From: Prunus persica
Lineage: Eukaryota; Streptophyta; Magnoliopsida; Rosales; Rosaceae
Length of the DNA stretch: 64,000 bases
NCBI RefSeq assembly: GCF_000346465.2
Contig: NC_034011.1
Location: 27,029,941-27,093,940, forward strand
Direction of reading: 5' to 3'
Each line of letters begins with the position of its first letter. Within the stretch, counting starts at the first letter, position 1. Both the position numbers and the translations under genes were made by a program. Shown here in pieces: positions 1 through 10,870 of the stretch. Below the pieces are notes generated by a model. It searched no databases. It was not told where the DNA came from and saw only the letters and a list, made by a program, of their open reading frames with translations.

Positions 1-735
1 GTTATTTATAACAGAGCAAATGGCAGACAACGGAGCTCTTTCAAGACTTTCTAGAAACACATGAACATTTTAATAGATATATATATATATATATATGTGT
101 GTATATATACCTAACCGATATAGATAGGCTAAGATTTTTGTGTTTGTTTATGTATTCATTGAAATATTAGAAAAAGGAGTTCGTCACTAGAGGGGCATGT
201 GAAAGCGAAAAGGTTGACTATGTGCATCCAAATACACGCTTTAGTAATGAGCATCCATTCAGCTCATGTTTGCTTAACCGTGTTATTTGAAATCATGTTT
301 CCAACAAGTAATCATTTTCTTCTTCAGCTTCTAGATAGAGAGAAATTCATGTTTCATATTTCTTATTGTTGTATTATATAATCCAACCCTCTCCACTCTA
401 CATCTTCATTTCGTACTACTACTACCACTATGTCGATATTCGGATGAGTATTTTCTAATGTCTAATACTAATGTACACACGCAAATGTAGGTTAGGCCAA
501 TTGACGAAGGCAATGTACTCTCATTACCCAAGAATTTAAAACCCCTTTTCGAACATTAGAATAATTTAAAATATCAACATTGTCGAACAAACAAAAAAAA
601 TCTAATTCACACTACGAAAATATGGCAAAACAAAAAGACAGAGAAAAAAAACCCACATTGGTTGAAATGCTGCAATCCATCAATAACTCCAGTTGAGATT
701 GTTGGTTAAAAAAAGGCATTACCAGTTATTTACAT

Positions 736-880
736 TGGAGTTGTTCTATAGTGAGGGTCTTATCTAATGCCCTTAACTGAGGTCATATCTCTTAAATGTT
801 GAATCAAACTAACCAATTTAATCCAACAATTTGAGCCTCATCTAAGGGCTTATATAAAGCTTTCACTATAGAATTCTTGA
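736..880. repeat. Small MITE-like inverted repeat
   Basis: Two arms of about 38-40 bases (744-783 and 834-873) are near-perfect reverse complements. Both carry TTCTATAGTGA at the outer end and then GCCCTTA and GAGG, with a spacer of about 50 bases. The heptamer TTTACAT occurs on both flanks (729-735 and 881-887) and could be a target-site duplication, though the arm ends are not cleanly defined. Size and structure fit a non-autonomous DNA transposon; the family is not assigned. Confidence 0.55.
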
Positions 881-1080
881 TTTACATCGAGAAGGATATT
901 ATTTTTCTTTCGGTTATAGATAGTGACACAACTCAATTTCATTGGGCCTTTTCGGGTACGAAAAGCTTAGTATAGTGTGGCCCAAATAAAGTCCAAAACT
1001 TAATTAGAATGGGTCCGAGTTCTCAGTCTGCCTACGTGACATTTTGTGAATTGTCCATTGGGTCATTGTATCTACCCGTA

Positions 1081-1110
1081 TTCTATTCTATTCTATTCTA
1101 TTCTATTCTA
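1081..1110. repeat. TTCTA pentanucleotide microsatellite
   Basis: Six tandem copies of TTCTA, about 280 bases upstream of the CYSTM start codon. Probably length-polymorphic. Confidence 0.9.
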
Positions 1111-1392
1111 TCCTATAGCGCCATTACCAACTTTGCCCTTCTCATCGTTTGTTGAATCAATAACCCCACAGGGCCCACCGTCCAGCACACAGCAACGTGT
1201 CCGAACATGATTAGAAACAGCCTGGCGATATCAAACAACTTGGGACCCACAGTGAATATATATTCGCATTCTAAATTTATTTATTTATTCATATCCATCT
1301 TTTTTGTCCGGCTAAGCACCCAGCCCGACCACTGACCGGCGGGCACAGAGCCACGGACGAGAGAGACAGAGAAAGAGAATTTATTTGAGAAG

Positions 1393-2812
1393 ATGAGTTA
1401 CCAGAAAGCTCCTCAAGAACCCTACCCTCCACCAGGCATCAACAAAAACACTTCCTTTTCACAAAATTTCAGTATTTTCATTTCAATTCTTAGATTACTT
1501 CACTAATCGATTTTTTTTTCCTTTTTGGGTAATGAAGGATACCCGTATCCGTATCCGCCGCCGGGATACCCATCAGGTCCGCCACCACCGCCGCCGCCGT
1601 ACGAAGGGTACCCACCACCACCACCCGGGTATCCTCACGGATACGGTCCGCCTCCGCCACCACCCCCACATGGTCCGCCTCCGCCTTACGAGGGGTACCA
1701 AGGGTATTTCAATGAGGGGTACCCTCCGCCTCCGCCTCCACAGCAGCAATACCAGCAGCACTATCACTACGAGCATCAGAATTACCAAGAACAAGATGGT
1801 TGTATGTCTTTCTTACGAGGCTGGTATGCTCCCTTCCTTGCTCTCTACTCTCTAGTCTCTACCCGCCATTTCAGTCTCTTTATCTTCCCTTGTTCCTTTC
1901 TACTTTTTAGCCCTTAATTTGATTAAAAGTTTACCTAATTTATTTCCAAGTTCCTACCTTTATTTGGATTAGTGTCCCCGTACATGAAATAAGGTTTTTG
2001 CTTTTGATAGTTTAGTTAGTAGAGTCTCTATCTCGGATTGAATCCTCAAGCTTTACTATACGTTGTATGTTGCGCTATATATTCACTTAGGCTGGTAATT
2101 AATTGGTTTTGGTATCTGTGGAAAGTTGAGTCTTTTTCCCTACTGCTAGATTGTTTTACATTCCCCTATATCAAACTGGTTATGACCCTGTTCTTTTCTG
2201 CACTCCAAATCTTGTGCACAGCTGAGATTCTTCTCATAAGACAGGAGTACAACATGTTGCTTTTTCATTTTTCTCCTCATATAATAAACATGGCACACTC
2301 TTCATTTGTGAAGTTTTTCACATTCGAACATGTTGCCTTGGCACCAAAGTTTTTAACCTTCGAACATCAAATCATGGCATACTCCTCATCCAAACGAGCC
2401 CTATTGCTATAATTTGTAGATTGAACAAAAGTAGATCATGTGTTCTTTTCAATCCATAACTACAGAGGGGTTTTTGTAACTTCTCTTCAGGCGTTTGTAT
2501 ATTGTTCCCTGTATGGCCCTTCTTCAAAATGCTATAGGGTCATCTGAAAAGATTTGAAGAATAGATAATCTATTGAGATTCAGAAATTTCAAGCTTGCCC
2601 CCTTTTTTGGCTTCTCTTTATGTTTTGATTCTGCTTTTGGTTTGTTAAATCTTATACTATCACTCACAATTATGTTAAAAGCTTCAATTTGTTATTCCTT
2701 GTAGTGTTTCTTTTGTATGAGAGGGGAACTAATGAGTTGTTTCTTTTACATGTACAGTTTGGCTGCGCTATGCTGCTGTTGTTTGTTGGAGGAGTGCTGC
2801 TTCTTCTTTTGA
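1393..2812 (+). CDS. CYSTM (cysteine-rich transmembrane) family protein, WIH-like
   Basis: Three exons: 1393-1435, 1538-1823, 2758-2812, giving about 127 residues. The N-terminus starts MSYQKAPQEPYPPPG and runs into Tyr/Pro/Gly-rich repeats of the GYPPPPP type, then a Gln/His/Tyr stretch. The C-terminus is the CYSTM module: FLRGCLAALCCCC followed by LLEECCFF and a stop. Families of this kind are small tail-anchored membrane proteins linked to stress tolerance; WIH proteins also affect megasporocyte development. Exon 3 holds only the cysteine-rich tail and is joined by a clean GT-AG intron of 934 bases. Intron 1 has no GT at the position expected from family sequence. Either it uses a GC donor (1436-1437), giving PPPGYPYP, or it uses GT at 1472 with a 66-base intron, adding 12 residues. 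I prefer the GC-AG reading. The gene is convergent with the auxin receptor gene. Confidence 0.85.
2008..2045 (+). repeat. tRNA-like Pol III box A/B pair (possible SINE relic)
   Basis: Within intron 2 of the CYSTM gene, TAGTTTAGTTAG (2008-2019) resembles a box A and GGATTGAATCC (2035-2045) matches the box B consensus at most positions, at tRNA-like spacing. No acceptor stem pairing was found, so this is not a tRNA gene. A decayed tRNA-derived SINE head is possible. Confidence 0.3.
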
Positions 2813-3618
2813 TGATAATGGAAATGGATTGGATTGTTTCTAATGTCTGCATATGCTTCAATTCTGTGTTGGATGAATACAGCACCTGAGCAACTTCTAT
2901 AGATTTTGCATCAAAGTGCATTGGTGTCGTTATTTATGTTCTAGGCTTCTAGCCGCGTATATGTATGCGGTTGTTTTATGTGGTGTTCTTCTATCCTAAC
3001 TTGTAAATTGAAAGCAGTACAGAGCTGGTTGTGTGGGAACACAAATGCTTACGTTTAAAGTATTTTGATAAATAAAACAAAGTGAACCCCAATGAGTTGG
3101 TTGTGTCGTGAAGTTTGGCATGCGACATTGCCTGCCGTTTGACGATTCGTTTCATCTCCATGTGATCCACCAAGTTTCAATGCTTCCAGTAGTCTTTTGA
3201 TTCTTCTATTCTTCTGTCTCTTCTCAGCTGCCAAAATAATCCATATTCTTCTTTTTTTCTTTTTTGGGTGAAAACTAGATCATGCTTATTCATTTTTTTT
3301 TTCTTTTAGGTAAACTAAATATCATGCTCATTCTATCTCCTTACAAAACCAACCATGTACTCCTTCCCTTTCTGCAGCAGCAATCTTGGTAAGGAGACGG
3401 TAGAAGTTGTATAACACTACATGCGACACGGTTGGAAATACTAGTACGAAATCTATTTATAACAGCATAGATTACAACAGCCAATCTGTTTAAATTTAAA
3501 CAACTTATCACTAACTCAACATCGACTAAAATCCACTAACCAGTTTGCCTAACCAAAGTACAAACTACTCAACAAGAAGAGAAAAGTTTTGACAGCCTAA
3601 ACAGGAAAATAAATGCAC
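2813..3618. other. Convergent 3' region between CYSTM and AFB2 genes
   Basis: Tail-to-tail intergenic stretch. It should contain the 3'UTRs of both genes; T-rich tracts occur at about 3250-3310. No gene is seen. Confidence 0.6.
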
Positions 3619-6145
3619 CTAGAGAGTCCACACAAACTCCGGTGTATCGTTTCTTGGACCTACTAGTGTGCGATAGAGGTACATCTTCTCTACTTGTTGC
3701 TCATCATCAAGGCCAAGCTCCATCTGATCGTTTTCATTTATGATCTCCACATTAAGCCTTGGCATCTTCTCTGCGAGTGCCTTGCAGCCTCCAAGAGTAA
3801 CTTCGCAGGACGACATCCAAAGGGATCGCATTGTTTCATACTTTCCCACGTCCTTTAGAAGTGCCATGTTTCCGAAGGGGCAGTCCCTGATCTCAAGCTT
3901 CCGAAGCTTCTTGCACCCATTCAACACATAAAGCATACCTTTATCGCTGTCCCCAGCAAATGCAATAGAAAGCATTTCAAGCTGCTCAGCATACATTCCA
4001 ATGTAAAGGAAAACCTTGTCGGTCAAAAGGCCGGAGAGTGACAGCCGCCTAATATTTTTGCATGCCTGAACAATTGCCCCAAAACCTTCATCCAGTGGCT
4101 GCATGGTGACAGCGTCAGGTCTAGTGGGGTCAAGGATGCACAACCTGAAACGTATAAAATTTGGGCAGTTCTTGGCCACAGTGATGAGGGCAGCATTAGT
4201 CATCTGCTGGCAAAAGTAAAGCAAAGAGTGAAGCTTGGGGCAACCAGCGGATATGGCAACAAGGCCTTCTTCTGTTACAGCAGCATGTCCAACTCCAAAT
4301 GGATCAGAAGGAAAAACTCTCAATTCCTGCAATTCTTTACAAGTTGAGGCGATAACTCCTAGTCCTTTGTCTCCAATACAATCTAGTATCTGCATGCATA
4401 CCGAGACCATTTACCATCATGTTGTAAAGAAACACATAGGAATCATTCTTTTTTCTAGGAAAAGTATAAATGATTTTAGGAGCATACCCATAAGCGCTGA
4501 AGCTTCCCACAGTGGCGAATTATCTTTATCAGCTCGCTGCCATGAACCCCTGGAGCATAGCTGAGGTTCAAGGATGTCAAGTTCGAGCATATTGGGTAAA
4601 AAGCGGGAAGACAACGGGGAGCAACCTCCAAAAACCCTGACAAGCTCTTAATTGATTTACATTTTAGAATAGTGGCCTTCAGTTTGTTGTAGGTCTCAGA
4701 ATCAGGATCTAGGACATAAGACCCAGTTCCCAAATCCACTAGTTGAGGTGCTCGCATGAGTACTTTTTGAAGAGTGTCAGGAGGTACTGCACGGTTTAAC
4801 CTCAGGACTTTGAGGTCAGGAGATCTAGCCACTAGTCTCTCCAGAGCTGCTAAATTAATTTCTCCTTTGAGGCATGCAAAATTCAGGGACACTAGTGAGG
4901 TACAGTTTTCAGGAAAGCAGCTAAGCCACTGGCCTCTATGATCATCAATATCATTTTCCTGTAGATCCAGCTCCTTGAGAAACCTATGTAGAAGAAACGT
5001 TGGAGGAAGTTAGGCACAGATGAAATTCAGGAAAAACTCGGACCAATCATGTAACATAACTTTATCTTCTCACTTTCTCAAGCCTATCATATTATTCTTT
5101 GTTTGATCATGATTAAAATTCTAATCAGCATATAAGCTCCGGAGAAGTTTCCCTCTGTTCGGTTTAATTGTTTTTCATTGGCAACATTAGATCATGATGA
5201 GAATTTCAAGATAAACAAACGAGATAAGAAAGATCAATGACATGAACACGTATTCTGGTGAACATAGAAAACCGAGTTGTTCTATCAACCATTTACAGTA
5301 CGAATTACGCGAAGATGTACAAAGCAATGATTTTGAAATCATTGTCAGCTGACAGAGTAGATGCAATATACTCAAACTGCAAAAGAAAACAAAATTGGAT
5401 GGCCCAGATTGGTAAAAACCACAAACAAGTAAATCACAGAATCAATGGCAATTGAACTGAACTTTTAGAGTTTTAGAAAAAAAAGCCGCAACATCAAATA
5501 AAAACCAAACATATCAATTATCTAACCCAAAATAATATCCATGTGCATAACAAAAAGTCAAATAAAACCGCCAACAGGTCCAACAATTAGGAAAGAAAAA
5601 AAAAACAACTCTATTGGGCATGTAAAACAAGCAAGAAGACCAAAAACACATTCTTCAGTTGTGAAAATAATAATAATAAATAAATAACGTTACCTGCAAT
5701 TGGCAGCTATAGCAGCAAGGCCATCGGTGGTAAAGCCTTCGCAGCTAACAAGAACCAAAGACTTGAAATTGAGGAAGGACCTGGAAAGAAGCTCAAGGCT
5801 TTCATCAGAGACCACCATCCTCTTGAGTCTGAGCTCCTCCAAGCCGACCCGGCTGTCAACGAGAGCTTCAACCCAAGGCTGCAGAAAGCCACCCCAGTCA
5901 TGAGGGACCAAATTGAAGTCGGCGAAGTGAGGCTTTCCCTTCAAAGTTAGGGACTTGAGCCCTGGAAACCTCTCGATCACTCTCTCTGGGCTGATCGCAT
6001 AGCAATTCCCTATGAACACTCTCTCCCTACTAAACCTCTCTATTCTGTACCACGATTTGCACACCAACGACACTGCGTTTCGGTCCTTGTGCGACGTCAC
6101 CGAGTCGAATATGTGCTCTATCACCTCGTCTGGAAAGTAATTCAT
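3619..6145 (-). CDS. AFB2: Auxin receptor F-box/LRR protein, AFB2-like (TIR1/AFB family)
   Basis: Three exons on the minus strand: 5694-6145, 4488-4983, 3619-4389; 572 residues, the family's usual length. The product is the F-box subunit of an SCF ubiquitin ligase that binds auxin together with Aux/IAA proteins and targets them for degradation in the nucleus. The N-terminus [14 protein letters not shown] is the F-box and matches AFB2 better than TIR1; the rest is leucine-rich repeats. The arginine in RFRLC (about residue 398) and the serine in RRLSLSG (about 433) correspond to TIR1 Arg403 and Ser438 of the auxin pocket. An in-frame Met seven codons upstream (6166) is an alternative start, but the chosen one fits the family. 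A miR393 site lies in exon 3. The 5' leader contains GA and CTT repeats. Confidence 0.95.
3816..3837 (-). promoter_or_regulatory. miR393 target site in AFB2 coding sequence
   Basis: Read on the plus strand, this 22-base site is identical to the first 18 bases of conserved plant miR393 (TCCAAAGGGATCGCATTG), so the mRNA on the minus strand pairs perfectly with the miRNA 5' region. Only the last four miRNA positions contain mismatches. It lies in exon 3, where TIR1/AFB genes carry their known miR393 site. Cleavage and secondary siRNA production are known for the family and inferred here. Confidence 0.9.
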
Positions 6146-7534
6146 CCTTCTTTCTTTACCATTCAATCCACAACTTTCCCGGGAAAAAATGCCAAAGGTT
6201 CCAAGGAAAATCGAACAAAAAAGAAATCAACTTTCCGAGAAAATTTTGGAATAAAATAAAATAAAACAAAAAAAAGGAGCTAGCCTCGCATATGCATATA
6301 CATAATATATTATATATGCGTCTCTCTCAATCTCAGTGTATGCAAGATCTATGCCATGGATTTCAATCTAAGAAAACTCTGATGCACAAATACAAGACCT
6401 TTGGAAGGGAATCTGAGGAACCTACACGAATGAGACCAGAAGAGCAGATCTAATTAGATACAAAGCTATCTAGCTAGCTAGTTATAGCTAACACTCGTCG
6501 AGGAAAACGATATCTGTTTATTTCACTTGAGCTTAGATCTGCAGTGAAAGATGGGGGAAATAAAACGACAGTGAAATTTCCTAGAGAAAAAATAAAGAAG
6601 AGGAGAGAAGAAAGGAAAGGAAAATCTTTTTTGTTTTGATTCTAATGAGTGATCATCTTGAAATCAAAAAGTGATGATTACAAGGCTGGAAAACAAACAG
6701 AGGAAATATCATTCATAGATCTCTGAGAATCTCTGTATTTCCTGAAATAGAAATTATTAACTAAACAGAAGGCTTATGATTCTAAAATGAGAGAGAGAGA
6801 GAGAGAGAGTGAGAGAGAGAGAGAGAGACTGAGACTGAGAGCACCCACAGCACAGACAGACCCTCTCTTCTTCTTCTTCTTCTTCTTCTGTGTGTTTCTC
6901 TGTTTGTAAAAACACAGACATGGGTAGGCTCTCAACCTCAAAGGCTCAACTTCATCCTCTGCCTTTTTAACTCTGATGAGGAGAGGAAGAGGAGGAGAGC
7001 ACAGAAGAAGTCAGAAAGAAGAAGAGAAGCAACAGCGCTTCTTCACTCAAATCAAAACCAAACCAAACCAACCATTGCTTGCTTAATTGGGCTTAAAGCC
7101 TAACCCTGGTTACTTGGTATCCAACGGTCCTACACGACTGAATGGGAAAAAAAAACGAAGCGAATCTAGACCGTCCAATGAGTGATCAGGCATGTGTCCT
7201 TATCACTGCTTCCCAAGAGGCCCTCTCTCTGCCAAAGTCTTTACTAAAGAGATCAGTGATGGACTGTCAAGGAAAGGAAATGATATTCCATCCTTTGATA
7301 TGTCAAATTACCAAAATGCCAAGTCTTAGATAAGATTGTTGCTTCATCCCTTCTCCTTCATTTCCCAACCCCTGCGATTGTGCTAAACTCGCTCCCTCTC
7401 GGGCCATGTGGGGCTTTGCCCCACGCGTGTGCAATAGCCGCAGCGAGTATTGAATTTCTATAGTCTCGCAGATAGCATGAAGTTTCTTCTGGAATCATAA
7501 CTTTATCTTTATGCGTCAGAAATTTTTGGTTTTC

Positions 7535-7574
<40 letters not shown>

Positions 7575-7862
7575 CTGGTTTGGTATTTTGTATTTTTCAA
7601 AATTGATGATTTTATGTATTTATTTATCTCATGAGTCATGTGTGTGTGTGTGTGTGTAGAGAGTAGAGAGTAGAGAGTAGAGTTTGAGTATGAGTGTATG
7701 ACTGAGTGCGTGTGTGGATAAATAAGTGAATAATTATGATGGATGGGTTTGTGTTTGTGTTTGTTTTCACTTGTTACTTTGGTTTTGAATGATTAAGAAA
7801 TTCAGGAGTAGTAGTAGTAGTAATAGTAAACAAACAAGAAAAGAGAAAAAATGATAATCTAA
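6146..7862. promoter_or_regulatory. AFB2 5' leader and promoter region with microsatellites
   Basis: No gene is supported here. Downstream-to-upstream of the minus-strand gene there is a GA-rich repeat around 6787-6830, a CTT repeat around 6867-6890, a CT repeat at 7538-7570 and a GT repeat at about 7641-7658. Pyrimidine/purine-rich leader DNA is typical of plant 5'UTRs; the transcription start cannot be fixed from sequence alone. Short reading frames here (for example 7142-7333) have no recognisable content. Confidence 0.5.
7538..7570. repeat. CT dinucleotide microsatellite
   Basis: Uninterrupted CT repeat of about 33 bases, followed 70 bases later by a GT repeat (about 7641-7658). Confidence 0.9.
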
Positions 7863-8619
7863 GAGCACGTCCAGCGCGCATAGGAAACCGGGGGAAAGGC
7901 CCCCTGGGCGAGCCCGAGATGGCTCCAGCGCAAGGCCCGCAGCTCTGTTTCGTGGTGGGTCCCACGAGCCCGATCAAGCCCAAGGGCAAGTCTTGCCTGG
8001 GCTGAAGCCCGAGTTTGGTGACGTCAGCGTGACGTCACTTCCGACAGGCTCCAACAGGAATATGCCACGTGGCGCGTCCCGGACCCTCCGATGCAATTTT
8101 TTCCAGAAATCTGACGGCCTTGCTTTTTTTGGCTTAAAAAATTGCAAAAAAATTCGAAAAAAATTCAAATTTTTTTTTAAAAAATACCAAAAAATTCTGG
8201 ATATTTTCCCTATAAATACCTAATAATTAAAAATAATTGTATGATGAGTGAGTAGATATTTCAATTGTATGATGAGTGGGATGTGAATTTTATAACAAAT
8301 ATGGACACGTGGCAACCGAAAATTTTATCCGAAAATTTTATTTGAAAATTTTATCCGAAAAATGTTATCTTAAATTTTAAGTGAAAATTTTATAATAAAT
8401 AGTGACACATGACAACCGAAAATATAATCTAAAAAGCTTATCAAAATTAATGGTATAAAGTATAAAAAAATAGGAAATAAAGTACAATGAATAGTAATTG
8501 CCTTAGACTTTGCCCTCATGGGTGGAACCACAAATGCAAAGGTTGACACTATTCACGTGAATAGTGGCAGCCCTTACTTGCCCTTGCCTTAAACTTAGCC
8601 CTTGTGGGTGGAGATGCTC
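7863..8619. mobile_element. Tourist-like (PIF/Harbinger) non-autonomous DNA transposon
   Basis: The element is bounded by imperfect terminal inverted repeats: GAGCACGTCCAGC at the left and, reading inward from the right end, GAGCATCTCCACC. Both ends are flanked by the trinucleotide TAA (7860-7862 and 8620-8622), the target duplication expected for PIF/Harbinger elements. The 757-bp body has a GC-rich left third unlike its surroundings and an AT-rich right part. It has no transposase frame. Its right end contains a duplicated sub-terminal block (about 8498-8526 and 8584-8613). It carries two TGACGTCA palindromes (8019-8026, 8030-8037), a GCCACGTGGC G-box palindrome (8064-8073) and a further CACGTGGC (8306-8313). 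Confidence 0.8.
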
Positions 8620-8971
8620 TAAGGAGGCAGGGTGAGTGAGGGTTAATTTTGGGGGATACGCCACAGAAATCATAAAAGATGTTGGCCCCCATTTGCAATT
8701 GTGCATTTGGCATTTATATTTTTGCAATCATGATCTGATTCAGTGTGTTATGGTGCACCGTACTTGTTTTTAATAGACCCACGTAATTGGTTGCATCACT
8801 TGCTTCTTGCTCTTTGTGACCGACACGTGACATAGTACAGTGGTTGGTACTAACGCCATTGCCAATCAGGACCCTAAAAAATTAAAATCAAATCAGTTAA
8901 GCTCGATTGATAAAACAAGTGGGTTTAAATGTTCATCGTAAAAATTTCAAACTTAGAGTATCTAGTTCTTC

Positions 8972-9221
8972 AATTGTTCAATAAATTGAATTCTTTTTTG
9001 TATTTATTGAATTGAATTATAGTTTTACTTCACATCAATAGTTATATTTTTTTATATTTTTATTTATTTTATTTAATAACATTAAAAATTGTACCATTGA
9101 AATATTATCAACAAAAAAAAGATATCTTTAAAAATAGATCTATTTTGAATATATTTTAAAAAATATATTAATTGTTATATTTTTTTTCTATTGCATTGAA
9201 CTATTGAACAATCATTGCGAA
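8972..9221. repeat. AT-rich element with short inverted ends
   Basis: ATTGTTCAATA near the left end (about 8972) is found as its reverse complement, TATTGAACAAT, near the right end (about 9212), with further partial complementarity on both sides. The interior is very AT-rich. This could be a decayed MITE; no target-site duplication was established. Confidence 0.35.
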
Positions 9222-9826
9222 AAGGCATAATGCATTAATTATTGTATTTTTAATGTTTTTAATTAGCATAGTTAGCCTATTACAATTGCAATAAATAATT
9301 CATCATATAACACCCTCTATTACAATTAATTAAATCACAGCATTGAGAGTGAGAAATTACCGTTCAAGTTCAATTTCATGCAATAAAATTGTATTGACCC
9401 TAATCATTACATTACATATGCTCTTAGAGTATGATATTGTCATCCAATTATATTCTTATCACATATGTTTGGTTTTGTTGCTACATTTGTTAGGTAAATC
9501 CTTTCCTTTGTGATCTACAAACCTAGTGCTTTTTGTCCATGTTGGTGAAAAAACCCCAATAATTAGCCAAAGTTGTTTTTATTGGTTCAAGGCGCAAATG
9601 CCCTTTTTTTTAGTCAATATGCATCATGTCTTTATACTTGTTCTTGAAATGAAATGCAATCCGGCTGTTGTGACTCCAGTTAAAGAAATGCATTCTCACC
9701 TTCCAACTACACGAACAATGGAAGTTTTACTATCTTCCAAACATGTCATGCTTGACGACGACAAATTTTAAAATAATATTTTATTTTTCTTTGACTTGAT
9801 ACTCCAATTTTGTGTAAGGCCTTTTA

Positions 9827-9882
9827 TAACTTAAATAGTTAAGAACGTTCACTTCCGTACTCAAAATCTTATGTTTGATTCG
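9827..9882 (+). repeat. tRNA-like box A/B pair (possible SINE relic)
   Basis: TAACTTAAATAGTTAAG resembles the D-arm/box A region of a tRNA-derived SINE and GTTTGATTCG (9873-9882) resembles box B. The match is degenerate and no element ends were defined. Confidence 0.25.
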
Positions 9883-10794
9883 TTTATAACACAAATGAAA
9901 AAATAAAAAGGGTTTAATGCTCAGGAGTGTAGCCATGATACAAAATGGCATGAGATGAGGTTGTTTTGTACCCTATAGTACAATAGGACCTCATAGAAGT
10001 CATGGCTAGGTTTATTTATACGGTGACAAATATTTGCGGTAGTGCATGATTGTGGTGGTGGTGGTGGTGGCTGATAAACGTTGAGTGGCATACATGTACT
10101 TACGAAATATAAGAAATCTCCGCTCCACTGTCAGCAGTAGAGGTCAAATATATTCAAATGATGATGTGCTGTTTTAGTGGTTGTTTTCAAAATTTTATCT
10201 ACTTGCGTTGAATTCTTTCTTTTTATTTTATTTTATTTTATTTTCAAGGTGAGCTTAAATTATGAAGCTAGGCAAGGCAGCCAGCCACTGGAAAGAAAGG
10301 ATAGATAAGAGGAGCTTCGATCGATATGGCCATGTGATGGTTCCTTTGCCAGAACAAGTAATTGCCCGCCACGTACGCCTATTGTATTGGTCTTTGTCGT
10401 AATGTGTGGACCACACAAAAAACAAACAAACCCATACGAGCACCGTAACTAAAGAAGCCACGCTGATTTCACAGTCATGCATGTATCAGTGTATGTAATA
10501 ACCCTAAGTAATAATATTGGAACAAGTTCAAAAGTTTCCAAGGTTGGCTCTTGTATTTTGATAAGAAGATTAAGAAAAATAATAATCAGTGTGTTGGTTT
10601 TTGCTGATATGATATGATATGATATTGATATGATGATATGAAGTGAAGGAAAACAAAAGAAAGAAACAGAAAAAGAATATTCGATTAATGTTTTTCTAGC
10701 AATACCAAATATACATATATGGACAAGCCGAGTGAGTGAGGCTAGAGGACTTGGCCGCCTTACATGACTTTTAATATTTACCTAAACTAAATAA

Positions 10795-10870
10795 AGCGAA
10801 TTGCTTCTTTTTGTCTTTTTCTTTTTCTTTTTCTTTTTCTCTGTGAGTGTGTGTGTGTGTGTGTGTGTGT
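10795..10870. repeat. CTTTTT and GT microsatellites
   Basis: Tandem CTTTTT-type hexamers run to about 10840 and are followed by a GT dinucleotide repeat at about 10846-10870. Confidence 0.8.

Larger units (their letters stand above)
1..1392. other. Intergenic / promoter region, no gene seen
   Basis: No convincing coding sequence. It holds a short TA microsatellite near 83-97, an inverted-repeat element at about 736-880, and a TTCTA pentanucleotide repeat at 1081-1110. The last few hundred bases are the promoter and 5'UTR of the CYSTM gene that starts at 1393; a purine-rich stretch (about 1355-1380) lies just before the start codon. Confidence 0.6.

Noticed and set aside
1532..1855. Arg/His-rich and Trp/Arg-rich frames overlapping CYSTM exon 2 on both strands
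   Set aside because: They are shadows of a CCN-rich (Pro) coding exon; only the proline/tyrosine frame joins the conserved cysteine-rich exon.
2500..2520. CCCTGTATGGCC, resembling part of miR160
   Set aside because: Matches only a short core and has no hairpin or ARF coding context.
9526..9771. 81-codon frame in the gene-poor interval
   Set aside because: It lacks a recognisable domain and neighbouring exons, and sits in AT-rich repeat-like DNA.
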